From Pyrobaculum ferrireducens (GTDB lineage: Archaea; Thermoproteota; Thermoprotei; Thermoproteales; Thermoproteaceae), in NCBI RefSeq assembly GCF_000234805.1, contig NC_016645.1, forward strand, positions 186,001-250,000: 64,000 nt of DNA. The letters are read 5' to 3'. Of the stretch, positions 8,646-17,731 are shown one piece after another. Under the pieces are notes generated by a model, which was not told the DNA's origin, did not search any database, and saw nothing but the letters and a program-made list of their open reading frames with translations. Each line of letters begins with the position of its first letter. The first letter of the stretch is position 1. Position numbers and translations under genes: made by a program.

Positions 8646-9307
8646 TCCTGGTCTTGGCCGAGTCTGCCCTTGAGCTCGTGCCGAGGGAGCTCTGGCGGCA
8701 CCCGGCGGTGCTGGCAGACGCCAGGCGGAGGGGGAAGAGGCCCGGCGAGATTTTGCTAGACAGGGCGAGGCACCACCCAGCCATGTCGGGGCTAGTCGAC
8801 GCTGAGAGGAGGGGGAGGCCCGACATAGTCCACCAAGTTCTGCTGGTCTTCCAGTACAGCCTCCACACGAGGAGGGGCATGGGGAGGGCGTATATACACA
8901 CACGCGACGGCTACGTAATAGCTGTGGACCCCAGAGCCCGCATTCCCAAGAACTACAACAACTTCGTCTCACTTGTGGAGCAGCTATACGCCCTCGGGAG
9001 GGTGCCCCCGCGGGGTGAGCCGCTTATGGAGCTCCGCAGAGAGGGGCTGGGGGACCTCCTAGGCGAGTTGGGGGGTAGGTGGGTTGTGTTTCACGAATCC
9101 GGCTCGAGGAAGCCCCTCTACGAAATAGGCGTCGATGTGCTAAACTCCGTAGTGGTGGTCGGCGGCTTTCCACACGGCGATTTTGAAAACAGGTGGCTGT
9201 TGGAGAGGGCCGCGGCTAGATACAGCCTCGGGGAGGAGAGTCTAGACGCGGCTCAGGTAGTCTGCAGAGCGGTTGCGGCGGCTGAGGCGGCGGCGGGGCT
9301 GGTATGA
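8642..9307 (+). CDS. nep1: rRNA pseudouridine N1-methyltransferase Nep1
   Basis: SPOUT-class methyltransferase (Nep1/Emg1/Mra1) that makes N1-methylpseudouridine in helix 35 of 16S rRNA during small-subunit assembly. The family signature RRGRPDIVHQ near residue 56, RIPKNYNNF near 99 and the trefoil-knot segment VVVGGFPHGDF near 172 are all visible. The GTG start overlaps the rpoL stop (GTGA), and its own stop overlaps the next ATG by four bases, so three genes are translationally coupled. Confidence 0.93.
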   Translation: MILVLAESALELVPRELWRHPAVLADARRRGKRPGEILLDRARHHPAMSGLVDAERRGRPDIVHQVLLVFQYSLHTRRGMGRAYIHTRDGYVIAVDPRARIPKNYNNFVSLVEQLYALGRVPPRGEPLMELRREGLGDLLGELGGRWVVFHESGSRKPLYEIGVDVLNSVVVVGGFPHGDFENRWLLERAAARYSLGEESLDAAQVVCRAVAAAEAAAGLV

Positions 9308-10053
9308 AGTTTCAGGTATATCTAAAGCGGCGGGGGAGGTGGAGGGAGTTCTTGAGGCTGGTGAGCGAGCGGGGCGCCCCCCTCGTCCTAGACACCGGGC
9401 CGCTGGACACCTCCCGCTCCCCAATAGCCGTTGCGGTGGAGCTGGAGGAGACGCGGCCAGAGGCGCTGGTTCTGCCGCCGGTGTCCATAGAGAAGCTAGA
9501 CTGGTACGTAATGCTTGCAGACGCGCTGGAGGTCAAGAGGCTGGTTATCCCGCCGCCCCCCTCCCTCGAAGACATTGCCAGATTCTACGACAGGGCCGTG
9601 GGGTACGGCGTGGAGGTCAACTGGGTATATGGAACGCCGCCGATGACGAGGATAAAAGACGTGGAGACGGTTGCCCGCCAGGTGAGGACCACCGCCGCTA
9701 GGATAGTGTACGACCCCGTGAAGGCCCGCGGCGTCAAGGAGATATACACCTCCCTCATCGCCCTCAGCGGCTACATAAGAGAAATCTACCTCTCCAACAG
9801 GAGGGGGGAGAGGGGGCCCCGCCTCCCGCCCTTCAACCCCATAGGCAGGATAAACTTCGTAGAGATCCTCCAAGTCCTCCACCTAATCCAGTGGGAGGGC
9901 AGACTCACCATTAGACAAGCGCCTCAGTACTTCAACGAGCTGGATCTACAGCTGAGGATAGGGGCGGAGGTCCTCGACACCGCCAGAAACATCGGCGTCT
10001 CCAAGAAGGTCCAAAAACGCGTATCTGCAATCATTAATGAGTTAATGACCTGA
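9304..10053 (+). CDS. Predicted TIM-barrel protein, function unknown
   Basis: A 249-residue protein coupled to nep1 by a 4-base overlap. Alternating strands and helices such as PLVLDTGPLDT, ALVLPPVSIEK, RLVIPPPPSLEDIARF, VEVNWVYGTPP and ARIVYDPVKARG resemble an eight-stranded barrel of the xylose-isomerase-like/AP-endonuclease type, but the metal-binding residues of those enzymes are not obvious. The C-terminal 60 residues look like a helical or winged-helix appendage (LIQWEGRLTIRQAPQYFNEL). The operon suggests rRNA or ribosome biology; this is inference. Confidence 0.55.
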   Translation: MKFQVYLKRRGRWREFLRLVSERGAPLVLDTGPLDTSRSPIAVAVELEETRPEALVLPPVSIEKLDWYVMLADALEVKRLVIPPPPSLEDIARFYDRAVGYGVEVNWVYGTPPMTRIKDVETVARQVRTTAARIVYDPVKARGVKEIYTSLIALSGYIREIYLSNRRGERGPRLPPFNPIGRINFVEILQVLHLIQWEGRLTIRQAPQYFNELDLQLRIGAEVLDTARNIGVSKKVQKRVSAIINELMT

Positions 10054-10090
10054 CACAGCAATATATAAAACTGTGGACATTCCTCCTTCC

Positions 10091-11281
10091 ATGTCGTCTA
10101 AAGTAGTGGTGCTCGTGGCGATAGTGTTGCTGGTGGTCTTCGCCCACGCCGCCCGGATAGTAGTTGGATACGTCGACGCGCCCCCCACTAAGGAATTGGC
10201 AGAGCTTAACAAGACGGGGGAGGTGAAGATGCTCAAGCACCTAAAGGAGATAAAGGCGGTTGTGCTCAACGTGCCCGATCACAAAGTCAAGGAGCTTAAA
10301 GACAAGCTGAAAAACGCGAGGTACGTAGAGGAGGACGGCGTCGCGCGTGCAGTGGGCTTCGGCGACTATGCAGACGTTCAGTGGAACGTCAAGATGGTCA
10401 ACGCCCCCTTGGTGTGGGACAACTACTTCACCACGCTTAGAGACGCGGCGTTTGGCTACGGCGTAACCGTGGCGGTTCTGGACACGGGAATCGACTACAA
10501 ACACCCCGAGCTGTACGGCAAGGTGGTGTACTGTATCTACACGGTAGGTACAAGGCTGTACAAAGGCACGGATCTAAGGAACTGCGCCGATAGAAATGGA
10601 CACGGCACCCATGTGGCGGGCATAATCGCCGCCTCGCTGGACAACACAGGCGTGGCAGGCGTGGCGCCGAAGGTGAGGTTAATGGCTGTGAAAGTCCTCA
10701 GCGACTCGGGCTCGGGCTACTACAGCGATATAGCTGAGGGCATAATCGAGTCTGTAAAGGCCGGCGCGAAGATACTCTCCATGTCTCTCGGCGGCTCGGC
10801 GGACTCCTCAGTGCTGAGGGACGCCTCGTACTGGGCGTATCAGCAAGGCGCGGTGCAGGTGGCCGCCGCCGGAAACTCAGGCGACGGCAACCCCGCCACA
10901 GACAACGTCGCGTACCCCGCTAGGTACAGCTGGGTCATAGCGGTAGCCGCCGTGGATCAGAACTACGCCACGCCCACGTGGAGTAGCGACGGTCCTGAGG
11001 TAGACGTGGCGGCCCCCGGCGTGAACATACTATCTACCTACCCCGGCGGGAGATATGCCTACATGTCTGGCACCTCCATGGCTACGCCGCATGTAACAGG
11101 TGTCGTGGCGTTGATACAGGCGCTGAGGCTAGCCGCGGGGAAGCCCATGCTCACCCCAGACGAGGTCTACCAAGTAATCACCTCCACAGCCAGAGACATC
11201 GGGCCGCCCGGCTTTGACGTCTTCACGGGATACGGGCTGGTAGACGCCTACGCCGCCGCCACCGCCGCACTCAGCCGCTGA
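10091..11281 (+). CDS. Secreted subtilisin-like serine protease (aerolysin type)
   Basis: An extracellular or surface protease of family S8. Order: signal peptide (about residues 1-21, hydrophobic VVVLVAIVLLVVFAHA), an I9-type propeptide (about 22-85), then the catalytic domain. The triad is visible: Asp in VAVLDTGID, His in NGHGTHVAGI, Ser in SGTSMATPHV; the oxyanion Asn is in AAAGNSGDG. The TATA box ATATATAAA near 10061 places transcription start at the ATG 10091, which I prefer over an upstream GTG at 10073. It resembles aerolysin described from Pyrobaculum aerophilum. Confidence 0.93.
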   Translation: MSSKVVVLVAIVLLVVFAHAARIVVGYVDAPPTKELAELNKTGEVKMLKHLKEIKAVVLNVPDHKVKELKDKLKNARYVEEDGVARAVGFGDYADVQWNVKMVNAPLVWDNYFTTLRDAAFGYGVTVAVLDTGIDYKHPELYGKVVYCIYTVGTRLYKGTDLRNCADRNGHGTHVAGIIAASLDNTGVAGVAPKVRLMAVKVLSDSGSGYYSDIAEGIIESVKAGAKILSMSLGGSADSSVLRDASYWAYQQGAVQVAAAGNSGDGNPATDNVAYPARYSWVIAVAAVDQNYATPTWSSDGPEVDVAAPGVNILSTYPGGRYAYMSGTSMATPHVTGVVALIQALRLAAGKPMLTPDEVYQVITSTARDIGPPGFDVFTGYGLVDAYAAATAALSR

Positions 11282-11341
11282 GAGAAACCCCACCATTTTT
11301 CACCTGAAGACAACTTTTTATATAGAAATCTACGGGGCTAT

Positions 11342-12589
11342 ATGCCAACCTGGACCGAGTACATATTCTACAAAAAAATTGGCCGCGTCCCCTCGCCAGG
11401 TGACGTCGTCGAGGTGGTGCCGGACCTCGTGGGGTTCCACGACTTGACTGGCTACCACGTTCTCGAAGTCCTGGAACACATGGGGAAGGTGGAGGTCTTC
11501 GATAAGGGCCGCGTAGTGGTGGCCTTTGACCACCTCTCGCCGGCGCCTAACCAGAGGGCGGCGGAGATCATGGTCTACATAAGAAAGCACGTCAAGTCGC
11601 TGGGCCTACCCAACTTCTACGACGTGGGGGGCGGCATACTCCACCAGATAATACTGGAGAAGTACGCGCTTCCGGAGCAGGTGATCTTCGCCGCCGACAG
11701 CCACACCAACACCGCCGGCGCCGTGGGCGCCTTCGCCCACGGCATGGGGGCCACGGACATAGCCGCCGCGCTGAAGCTCGGCAAGACTTGGCTCGTGGTC
11801 CCCACGCCTTTTAGAGTAGACGTGGCTGGGGAGTTCCCCCCGGGCGTGGTGGGGAAGGACGTGGCTCTGCACCTACTGGCCCAGTTCGGGGCGGAGGGCT
11901 TCAACGGGTACTCGGTAGAGGTGTTTGTAGAGAAGCCAAAGGCCTTCCCAATGGACGACAGGGCGACCGTGGCCAACATGTCCACTGAGATGGGCGCCGA
12001 CGCCTTGATGTTCATCCCAGACTCAGTCACCGCCAGCTATCTGAAGACGGAGAGAGGAGTGGACTACACCCCGCCCAGCATAGAGCCCGGCAAATACGCC
12101 GACAAGTACACGGTGGAGCTCGGGAGGCTTGAGCCGCTGGTGGCCGCGCCATACAGCGTAGACAACGTAAAATCCGTGAGGGAGGTGGAGGGCGTGGAGG
12201 TGGACCAGGTGTTTATAGGTAGTTGCACCAACGGGCGGCTCAGCGACGTGGAGATTGCAGCCAAGATTCTGAAGGGCCGTCGGGTGAAGACCAGATGCAT
12301 AGCCATACCCGCCAGCTACGAGATATTCAGGAGGGCTATGAAGCTCGGCTACATAGACGTCTTGACAGAGGCAGGTTGCGTAGTAACCTACGGCACTTGC
12401 GGCCCCTGCCTCGGCGGACACTTCGGCGTCGCCGGGCCTGGCGAGGTAGTGGTGACGACGAGTAATAGAAACTTCAAGGGGAGGGTGGGCCACCCCGACT
12501 CTAAGGTATATCTAGCAAACCCCGCCGTCGCCGCCGCCGCGGCCGCCGAGGGGAAGATAGTAGATCCAAGACCGTACCTCAGAAGTTGA
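11342..12589 (+). CDS. leuC: 3-isopropylmalate/homoaconitate dehydratase large subunit
   Basis: The 415-residue catalytic subunit of an aconitase-family hydro-lyase that isomerises isopropylmalate (leucine) or homocitrate (lysine). The cluster ligands are the Cys of [11 protein letters not shown] near residue 297 and the two Cys of GTCGPCLGG near 355, plus the histidine-rich [13 protein letters not shown] near 119. The ATG is 25 bases below a TTTTTATATAG box near 11315, so translation is leaderless. The partner small subunit is 7 kb away at 19747-20232, so the two subunits are not in one operon. Which substrate is used cannot be told from sequence. Confidence 0.88.
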   Translation: MPTWTEYIFYKKIGRVPSPGDVVEVVPDLVGFHDLTGYHVLEVLEHMGKVEVFDKGRVVVAFDHLSPAPNQRAAEIMVYIRKHVKSLGLPNFYDVGGGILHQIILEKYALPEQVIFAADSHTNTAGAVGAFAHGMGATDIAAALKLGKTWLVVPTPFRVDVAGEFPPGVVGKDVALHLLAQFGAEGFNGYSVEVFVEKPKAFPMDDRATVANMSTEMGADALMFIPDSVTASYLKTERGVDYTPPSIEPGKYADKYTVELGRLEPLVAAPYSVDNVKSVREVEGVEVDQVFIGSCTNGRLSDVEIAAKILKGRRVKTRCIAIPASYEIFRRAMKLGYIDVLTEAGCVVTYGTCGPCLGGHFGVAGPGEVVVTTSNRNFKGRVGHPDSKVYLANPAVAAAAAAEGKIVDPRPYLRS

Positions 12590-12671
12590 AAGCCCCATCA
12601 AATTAAATACGTAGCCCCGCCGCGCCCCACCCATGTGCCCGACGCAGTTGCGGTGGCAGAGCGCCCCGGCC

Positions 12672-13589
12672 TTATTTTAGGAGGTAGGCGAAGACGGCCT
12701 TTGCCGTGTGCATCCTGTTCTCCGCCTGGTCCCAGACGGCTGACTGGGGGCCGTCGATGACCTCGTCTGTTACCTCCTCGCCTCTGTGGGCCGGTAGGCA
12801 GTGTAGGAAGACGGCCCTCCTCCCCGCGATATCCATCACCCTCTGGTTGACCTGGTAGGGCTTCAGAAGGCGCTTCCTCTCCTCCGCCTCCTTCTCAAAG
12901 CCCATGGAGACCCAGACGTCTGTGTAGACCCCGTCCACATCGGCCACCTCGTTTATCGAGTCTGTGAAGTAGATCCTGCCCCCGGTCTTGGAGAGGTCCT
13001 CGGCGAGTTCGTCCACCAGCTTCTGGTTCCACAGTTGCTTCGGCCCCACCAGCCTCACCTCCCAGCCCAGCTTGGCGCCTACAACCGCGAGGCTCGTGGC
13101 TACGTTGTTAGAGACGTCGCCTACAAAAGCCACCTTGACGTGGTGGAGCCGGCCGGCTCTCTCCCACAGCGTCAAGGCGTCTGCCAGGGCTTGGAGTGGG
13201 TGGTGTCTGTCGGACAGCGCGTTTATCACCGGTATAGAGCTGTGGCGAGCCATCTCCTCAAGAGTCTCGTGTCTATATACCCGGGCGGCGACGGCCGCGG
13301 CGTACCTCGACACAACCCTCATGGTGTCTGCGATGGTCTCCCCCCTCGCCAGCTGGAGCTCGCTCGGCGTGGTGTACACCGCCTGCATCCCCAGCTGAGC
13401 CGCCGCCGCGGTGAGAGACAGGCGGGTCCTCGTGCTGTGCTTCTCAAAATAGAGCAGTACAATTCTCCCTGGAAACAGAGGCGTGTAGACCTCCCCAGCC
13501 AGATACCGCGTCTTGAAATCTCTCGAGAGGCGTAGTAGGTACTCCACCTCATGCGGGGCGAACTCCATAAGCGTCAGGAGGTGCCTCAT
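12672..13589 (-). CDS. argF: Ornithine carbamoyltransferase
   Basis: Transfers carbamoyl from carbamoyl phosphate to ornithine to give citrulline in arginine synthesis. The carbamoyl-phosphate motif STRTRLS is near residue 55, HPLQALAD near 135, and the ornithine-site HCLPAHRG near 262; these are the OTC forms, not those of aspartate transcarbamylase. Length 305 is standard. It lies 56 bases downstream of the homocitrate-type synthase on the same strand, so the two may be co-transcribed. Confidence 0.93.
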   Translation of the reverse strand: MRHLLTLMEFAPHEVEYLLRLSRDFKTRYLAGEVYTPLFPGRIVLLYFEKHSTRTRLSLTAAAAQLGMQAVYTTPSELQLARGETIADTMRVVSRYAAAVAARVYRHETLEEMARHSSIPVINALSDRHHPLQALADALTLWERAGRLHHVKVAFVGDVSNNVATSLAVVGAKLGWEVRLVGPKQLWNQKLVDELAEDLSKTGGRIYFTDSINEVADVDGVYTDVWVSMGFEKEAEERKRLLKPYQVNQRVMDIAGRRAVFLHCLPAHRGEEVTDEVIDGPQSAVWDQAENRMHTAKAVFAYLLK

Positions 13590-13644
13590 AGAGAGACAAA
13601 CCCCCGGCTATTAAAAACGTTGATATGTATAGAAACCCTGTCCG

Positions 13645-15075
13645 CTATATAGTATGGGAGTTGACAGGTAGCTCTTTTAGAACTAGGCTTGTCAGCGTCG
13701 CCGCCACGCCCTTGATCTCTCTTATGTTTTCAATCACGCGGTTTAGCTCCTCCGCGTTTTCGGCGACAACCTTCACCACCACGTCGTAGTCGCCGGTGAT
13801 CTCAGATACAGACACCACATTTTTCAACGCGGCGACCCGCCTAGCCACTGACGTGGTGTAGACGTTGTTCGCCACCTTCAGCCAGACGAAGGCCTCTATG
13901 TGTCTATTTACAATGGCCTTGAACTTCATATTTGTGACCCTCTCCAGAATCTCCAGGAGGTCCTCGTCTCTAAGTCTGGGCACGTTGCTCCTCTTTACCT
14001 CCTCCACAACCTTGTCGACGACATCCGGCGGCACGGAGATGCCCAGCCTCTCCAGGCGGTGCTGGACTGCCTTCCTCCCGCTGTACTTATCCAGGGAGAA
14101 GTCTCTAGCCCTCCCGACGACCTCCGGCGGGATGGGCTCGTAGGTCTCCGGGTTGGACAGCACACCTGCCTGGTGCACCCCCGCCTTGTGGGTAAAGGCG
14201 TTTTCCCCAGACACGGGGAAGGTGGGCATCAGCGTGATGCCGGTGGCCGCCTCGACCATGGCGGTGATCTCCGGTAGCTTTTCAAGCTTCACCAGCTTGA
14301 CCCCCTTGTGGTAGTAATAGGCGGCGGCGAAGACCTGCAGAGGCGTTATGCCCGCCCTCTCCCCAAGGCCGTTGACTGTGGTGTGCACCACGTCGGCCCC
14401 GCCCTCGACCGCCGCGAGGCTGTTGGCCACAGCCATGCCGAAGTCGTTGTGGGCGTGTATGTCTAACCCCACGTCGGGCACCGCGGCCTTCACCTTGGAG
14501 AAGTACTCCCGCGCCCTCTCCGGCGTGAACACGCCCACGGTGTCTGCTATGCTCACCCTGTCGGCCCCGGCGTCCCGGGCGATCTTCACCACCTGTATAA
14601 GGTAGTCTAGGTCAGCCCTAGACGCGTCCTCCGCCGTGAACCTCACAGACACTCCGTGGGCCTTCACCAGGGACACCATGTCTGCGATTATTGAGAGGGC
14701 CTCCTCTCTCGTCTTCCGGTGCTTGTACTTCAGGTGGATGTCGCTCACGCCGTAGAACACCGCCACCCGGTCGGGCTCCAGCGACGCCGCCGTCTCCAAA
14801 TCCTGCTTAACCGCCCGGCTGTGCACCACAATCTCGCTCTGGATGACCCCCTCCTTCTTCAGCTGGACAATCCTCTTAATGGCGGATTTAATGTCGGGGG
14901 CGACGTTGGGATCCCCCACCTCGATCATTCCAACGCCGATGTCGGACAGCGCCTTGGCGATTCTAACACGCCACTCTTCTGAAAATACGACGCCCGGCGT
15001 TTGCTCGCCCTCTCTCAGAGTGGAGTCGAGGATCTTGACCCTTCTTTCCCCTGGTGCATAAATGGCGAAATCCAC
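13645..15075 (-). CDS. Homocitrate/isopropylmalate-type synthase fused to an Lrp/AsnC RAM domain
   Basis: A 476-residue acyl-CoA condensing enzyme of the DRE-TIM family. The N-terminal DSTLREGEQTPG motif and [12 protein letters not shown] near residue 198 give the metal and CoA site. The C-terminal 95 residues (from about 380: AIVNRHIEAFVWLKV ... SEITGDYDVVVKVVAENAEEL) form an Lrp/AsnC ligand-binding (RAM) domain instead of the usual LeuA regulatory domain. A RAM-bearing homocitrate synthase is known from Sulfolobus, where the domain mediates lysine feedback, so lysine synthesis via aminoadipate is the leading reading. Divergent from the PP-loop reductase-like gene. Confidence 0.82.
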   Translation of the reverse strand: MDFAIYAPGERRVKILDSTLREGEQTPGVVFSEEWRVRIAKALSDIGVGMIEVGDPNVAPDIKSAIKRIVQLKKEGVIQSEIVVHSRAVKQDLETAASLEPDRVAVFYGVSDIHLKYKHRKTREEALSIIADMVSLVKAHGVSVRFTAEDASRADLDYLIQVVKIARDAGADRVSIADTVGVFTPERAREYFSKVKAAVPDVGLDIHAHNDFGMAVANSLAAVEGGADVVHTTVNGLGERAGITPLQVFAAAYYYHKGVKLVKLEKLPEITAMVEAATGITLMPTFPVSGENAFTHKAGVHQAGVLSNPETYEPIPPEVVGRARDFSLDKYSGRKAVQHRLERLGISVPPDVVDKVVEEVKRSNVPRLRDEDLLEILERVTNMKFKAIVNRHIEAFVWLKVANNVYTTSVARRVAALKNVVSVSEITGDYDVVVKVVAENAEELNRVIENIREIKGVAATLTSLVLKELPVNSHTI

Positions 15076-15144
15076 CTATTTATAAACCTTCGCCACGTAT
15101 ATAGAGTAGCTATAAAGCTTAATTTATACAGCTCGTATCTCCAG

Positions 15145-16932
15145 GTGCCTCTCTGGTGGTGCGAGGATTTAAACATCCCGGTGCTGGACCCCAAGAGGGC
15201 GGCGGATAGATGCAACGGCTTTATAGAAGTTAGGCTGACCCAACCGGCCGACCCGAGGCCGGCTTTCCCCGCGGATATAGCCATTACGAGAGAGGCAGTG
15301 GCCAACGAGCTGGGGGACTGGGAGCTCGCGGAGGTTCTGGTGCCCGGAGACGAGGTGGTTCTCTTAAACAAGATACCTGGCTACGCCGATCAGGCCGACG
15401 AGGTGGTGGTGAGGGGGAGGCTCATCGGCCACAGGTTTTACGACGTGTTGGAGGGCCGGTGGAGGTTCAGACCGCTGTACGAGGGGGTGGCCACGGCTCT
15501 AGACATGAGGAGGGGGTACTGGGCTGTTGTCGACATGGCTGATCTCCCGGAGGGATACGACATACATCCGGAGAGGGTGGTGGAGGGGCGCCTGCCGGAG
15601 GAAAAGTTTAGACATGTGGCGGTGGCCACCGCCGACGGCAGGACGCACGGCGTCGCGAAGCTCTTCCGGGGGAGGCGGCTCCACGTGGTCAAGTCGTGGC
15701 GGGCCAGGAAGCCGCTTCCGCCGGGGAGGCCCTCTTCTCTAGCCGAGGCCGCGGAGTTCAACCGAGAGTATATAGAGGCGAAGGCGGCTGAGGCTGTGGA
15801 GTTTATAAAATCCGTCGCGGCGAAGTACAGAAAGCCGGTGGTCGTCTCCTACTCCGGCGGGAAAGACAGCCTAGTCGCGCTTGACTTGACGGCGAGGAGC
15901 GGGGTGGCTTTCCTCATCTACTTCAACGACACGGGGCTGGAGCCCCCCGAGACTTATGAAAACTTGAAGGTGGTGGCCGAGAGATACGGCGTCGAGGTCG
16001 TCACCGGGTCGGCGGGAACGCGGTTCTGGGAGGCCATGGAGAGGTTCGGCCCGCCCGCGCGGGACTACAGGTGGTGTTGCAAGGTTATTAAGCTGGGGCC
16101 CACGGCTGAGGCTCTCAAGTCGAGGTTCCCCGAGGGCTACATCAGCGTGGTTGGGCAGAGGGGGGCCGAGTCTCTCCAGAGGGCCAGGCTCCCCAGGGTG
16201 TCTCCAAGTAGGTGGGCCGCCGGCTCCATAGTGGCGGCGCCTCTGCAGGACTGGACGGCGCTGGAGGTGTGGCTCTACATATTCCTCCACAAGCTTCCGT
16301 ACAACAAGGCGTATGAGAAAGGCTTCGACAGGCTGGGATGCGTGGTGTGCCCCGCGAACGAGCTGGCCGAGCTGGAGCTTGTGAAGAGGAGCTACCCAGA
16401 GGTTTACGACAAGATGGAGAAGGCGCTTAGGAGGCAGTACAGCGAGGAGGAGATCCGGTGGGGGCTCTGGAGGTGGCGGGGGAGGGTGCCGGGGGACATG
16501 GCCAGGTGGGTTAAGAACTACGAGGGCAAGCCGTTGCCCGTCAGAATAGAGGGCGGCGGCGGGGCGTTGAAAATACATATCGACGGCGAGCCGAATATGG
16601 AGACGCTGGGGGAGTTGCTGAAGATGATGGGGAGGGTTGAGGGCACGGCGGTCCACACAAAGAAGGGCGTCGTCAAGCTGGAGAGACTGGGGAGGCTGTG
16701 GCTTATCCACGGCGTCGACAGAAAAACCGCGCTGGACGCCGCCGGCCTACTCGTGAGGTCTGCCATATGCGGCGACTGCGACCTCTGCGTGAGGTGGTGC
16801 CCCACCGGCGCCTTGAGGAGGACAGGCCCCGGCAGATCCTTCAAGGTGGACGAGAGCAAGTGCATCGGCTGTCTTATGTGTAGCGCCGCGTGCCCCGCCG
16901 CCCAGTACCTCGTCTATAGAAATGAGGCCTAG
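15145..16932 (+). CDS. PAPS-reductase-like PP-loop protein with C-terminal ferredoxin domain
   Basis: A 595-residue fusion. An N-terminal region with two WW/C motifs and a PUA-like segment (about 1-200) leads to an adenine-nucleotide alpha-hydrolase domain with the PP-loop VSYSGGKDSLVAL near residue 234 and a zinc-like set of cysteines (RWCCKV, LGCVVCPANE). The C-terminus carries a two-cluster ferredoxin: CGDCDLCVRWCP and CIGCLMCSAACP. I chose GTG 15145 because an AATTTATA box at 15121-15128 fits a leaderless start there; the frame is open further upstream. Sulfate assimilation or a thiolation role are both possible. Confidence 0.75.
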   Translation: MPLWWCEDLNIPVLDPKRAADRCNGFIEVRLTQPADPRPAFPADIAITREAVANELGDWELAEVLVPGDEVVLLNKIPGYADQADEVVVRGRLIGHRFYDVLEGRWRFRPLYEGVATALDMRRGYWAVVDMADLPEGYDIHPERVVEGRLPEEKFRHVAVATADGRTHGVAKLFRGRRLHVVKSWRARKPLPPGRPSSLAEAAEFNREYIEAKAAEAVEFIKSVAAKYRKPVVVSYSGGKDSLVALDLTARSGVAFLIYFNDTGLEPPETYENLKVVAERYGVEVVTGSAGTRFWEAMERFGPPARDYRWCCKVIKLGPTAEALKSRFPEGYISVVGQRGAESLQRARLPRVSPSRWAAGSIVAAPLQDWTALEVWLYIFLHKLPYNKAYEKGFDRLGCVVCPANELAELELVKRSYPEVYDKMEKALRRQYSEEEIRWGLWRWRGRVPGDMARWVKNYEGKPLPVRIEGGGGALKIHIDGEPNMETLGELLKMMGRVEGTAVHTKKGVVKLERLGRLWLIHGVDRKTALDAAGLLVRSAICGDCDLCVRWCPTGALRRTGPGRSFKVDESKCIGCLMCSAACPAAQYLVYRNEA

Positions 16933-17392
16933 GCTAGTGGTGGCGGCCCCCCCAGGCGTGGGGCCGCTGGAGGTGCCCGAATTCGACGTGGAGTGGCGCG
17001 CCGCGGAGATCCCATATACGAAGTTTATAGAGCCCGCGAGGGGCCAGTGCAGAGCAGATAAACTCGTCGCCGCCCTGTCCAGCGGCGTCGCGGAGCCCAC
17101 CGTCTACGTCGTGGACTGCGACGGCTACTACCCGGGGCTGAACTTCGTCTTTGGCCTCGCGGCGCCCGCCCTTAAGACGGCCGCCGTCTTCACGGCCAGA
17201 CTCAGAGGGCCCCGGTTCGAGGAGAGGCTAGTAAAAGAAATTACACACGAGGCAGGACACCTATACGGCCTCGGCCACTGTCAAAACCCCAGATGCGTAA
17301 TGCACTTCAGCAACTCGTTGCTTGACACAGATTACAAATCTCCTTTCTTCTGTGATAATTGTAGAAGACGTCTACTGAGGTCTCTTAGGTAA
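16922..17392 (+). CDS. amzA: Archaemetzincin zinc metalloprotease
   Basis: A 156-residue peptidase of family M54. The full signature is seen: HEAGHLYGLGHC near residue 107, CVMHF eight residues later, and a closing CDNC near 144, giving the catalytic zinc site plus a second structural zinc. There is no signal peptide. Its ATG overlaps the end of the preceding PP-loop gene by 11 bases, so the two are likely co-expressed. Physiological substrates of archaemetzincins are unknown. Confidence 0.9.
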   Translation: MRPRLVVAAPPGVGPLEVPEFDVEWRAAEIPYTKFIEPARGQCRADKLVAALSSGVAEPTVYVVDCDGYYPGLNFVFGLAAPALKTAAVFTARLRGPRFEERLVKEITHEAGHLYGLGHCQNPRCVMHFSNSLLDTDYKSPFFCDNCRRRLLRSLR

Positions 17393-17411
17393 TTAACCCT
17401 AAATGCGTGAA

Positions 17412-17693
17412 TTATCCCCTCCTTCTCGCACCCCTCCCCTTCTTGACTCCCAGCTTTCCCTCTCCCTCCATCACGGCTTTGTACATCAAGACTGCGGGTT
17501 TTAGAGAGGGGAGTTGGCTTGTTGGCACCAGCCAGCCGCTGGCCAGCTTCGCCTCGCCCTCCACGAGGCCCCTCTCCACGGCCCGCTTCACAGCGCCGTG
17601 TATCGCCTCTATACATGAGCTACTACCTCCGCATGTGTCGTACGCCACTCTAAACGCAGATCCCATGGGCGAAATCGAGGAGAGCCACTCCAC
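17412..17693 (-). pseudogene. 5'-truncated copy of a two-copy repeat family
   Basis: Encodes 93 residues that match, over nearly its whole length, the gene at 61695-62075 (shared: VEWLSSI, GSAFRV, CGGS, SCI, IHGAVK, KLASGWL, PTSQLPSLK, AVLMYKAV, EGEGKLGVK). The intact copy has about 30 extra N-terminal residues and its own promoter; here the upstream frame closes at a stop (near 17733) without an ATG, and the only usable start is GTG 17693. It abuts the PaREP2b gene head to head. Probably a decayed member of a Pyrobaculum repeat family; function unknown. Confidence 0.6.
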
Positions 17694-17731
17694 AAAAACC
17701 TCTAGAGCCGTATCTAGCGGCTCTTGAGCGT

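Noticed and set aside
12579-12600. Minus-strand TGATGG-N12-CTGA after leuC
   Set aside because: Only one C'-like and one D box with 12 bases between them; no second pair on either side. A chance match of this kind is expected in 64 kb.
15001-15144. 48-codon N-terminal extension of the PP-loop/ferredoxin protein
   Set aside because: It overlaps the divergent homocitrate-type synthase start and lies above the TATA box; GTG 15145 fits leaderless initiation.
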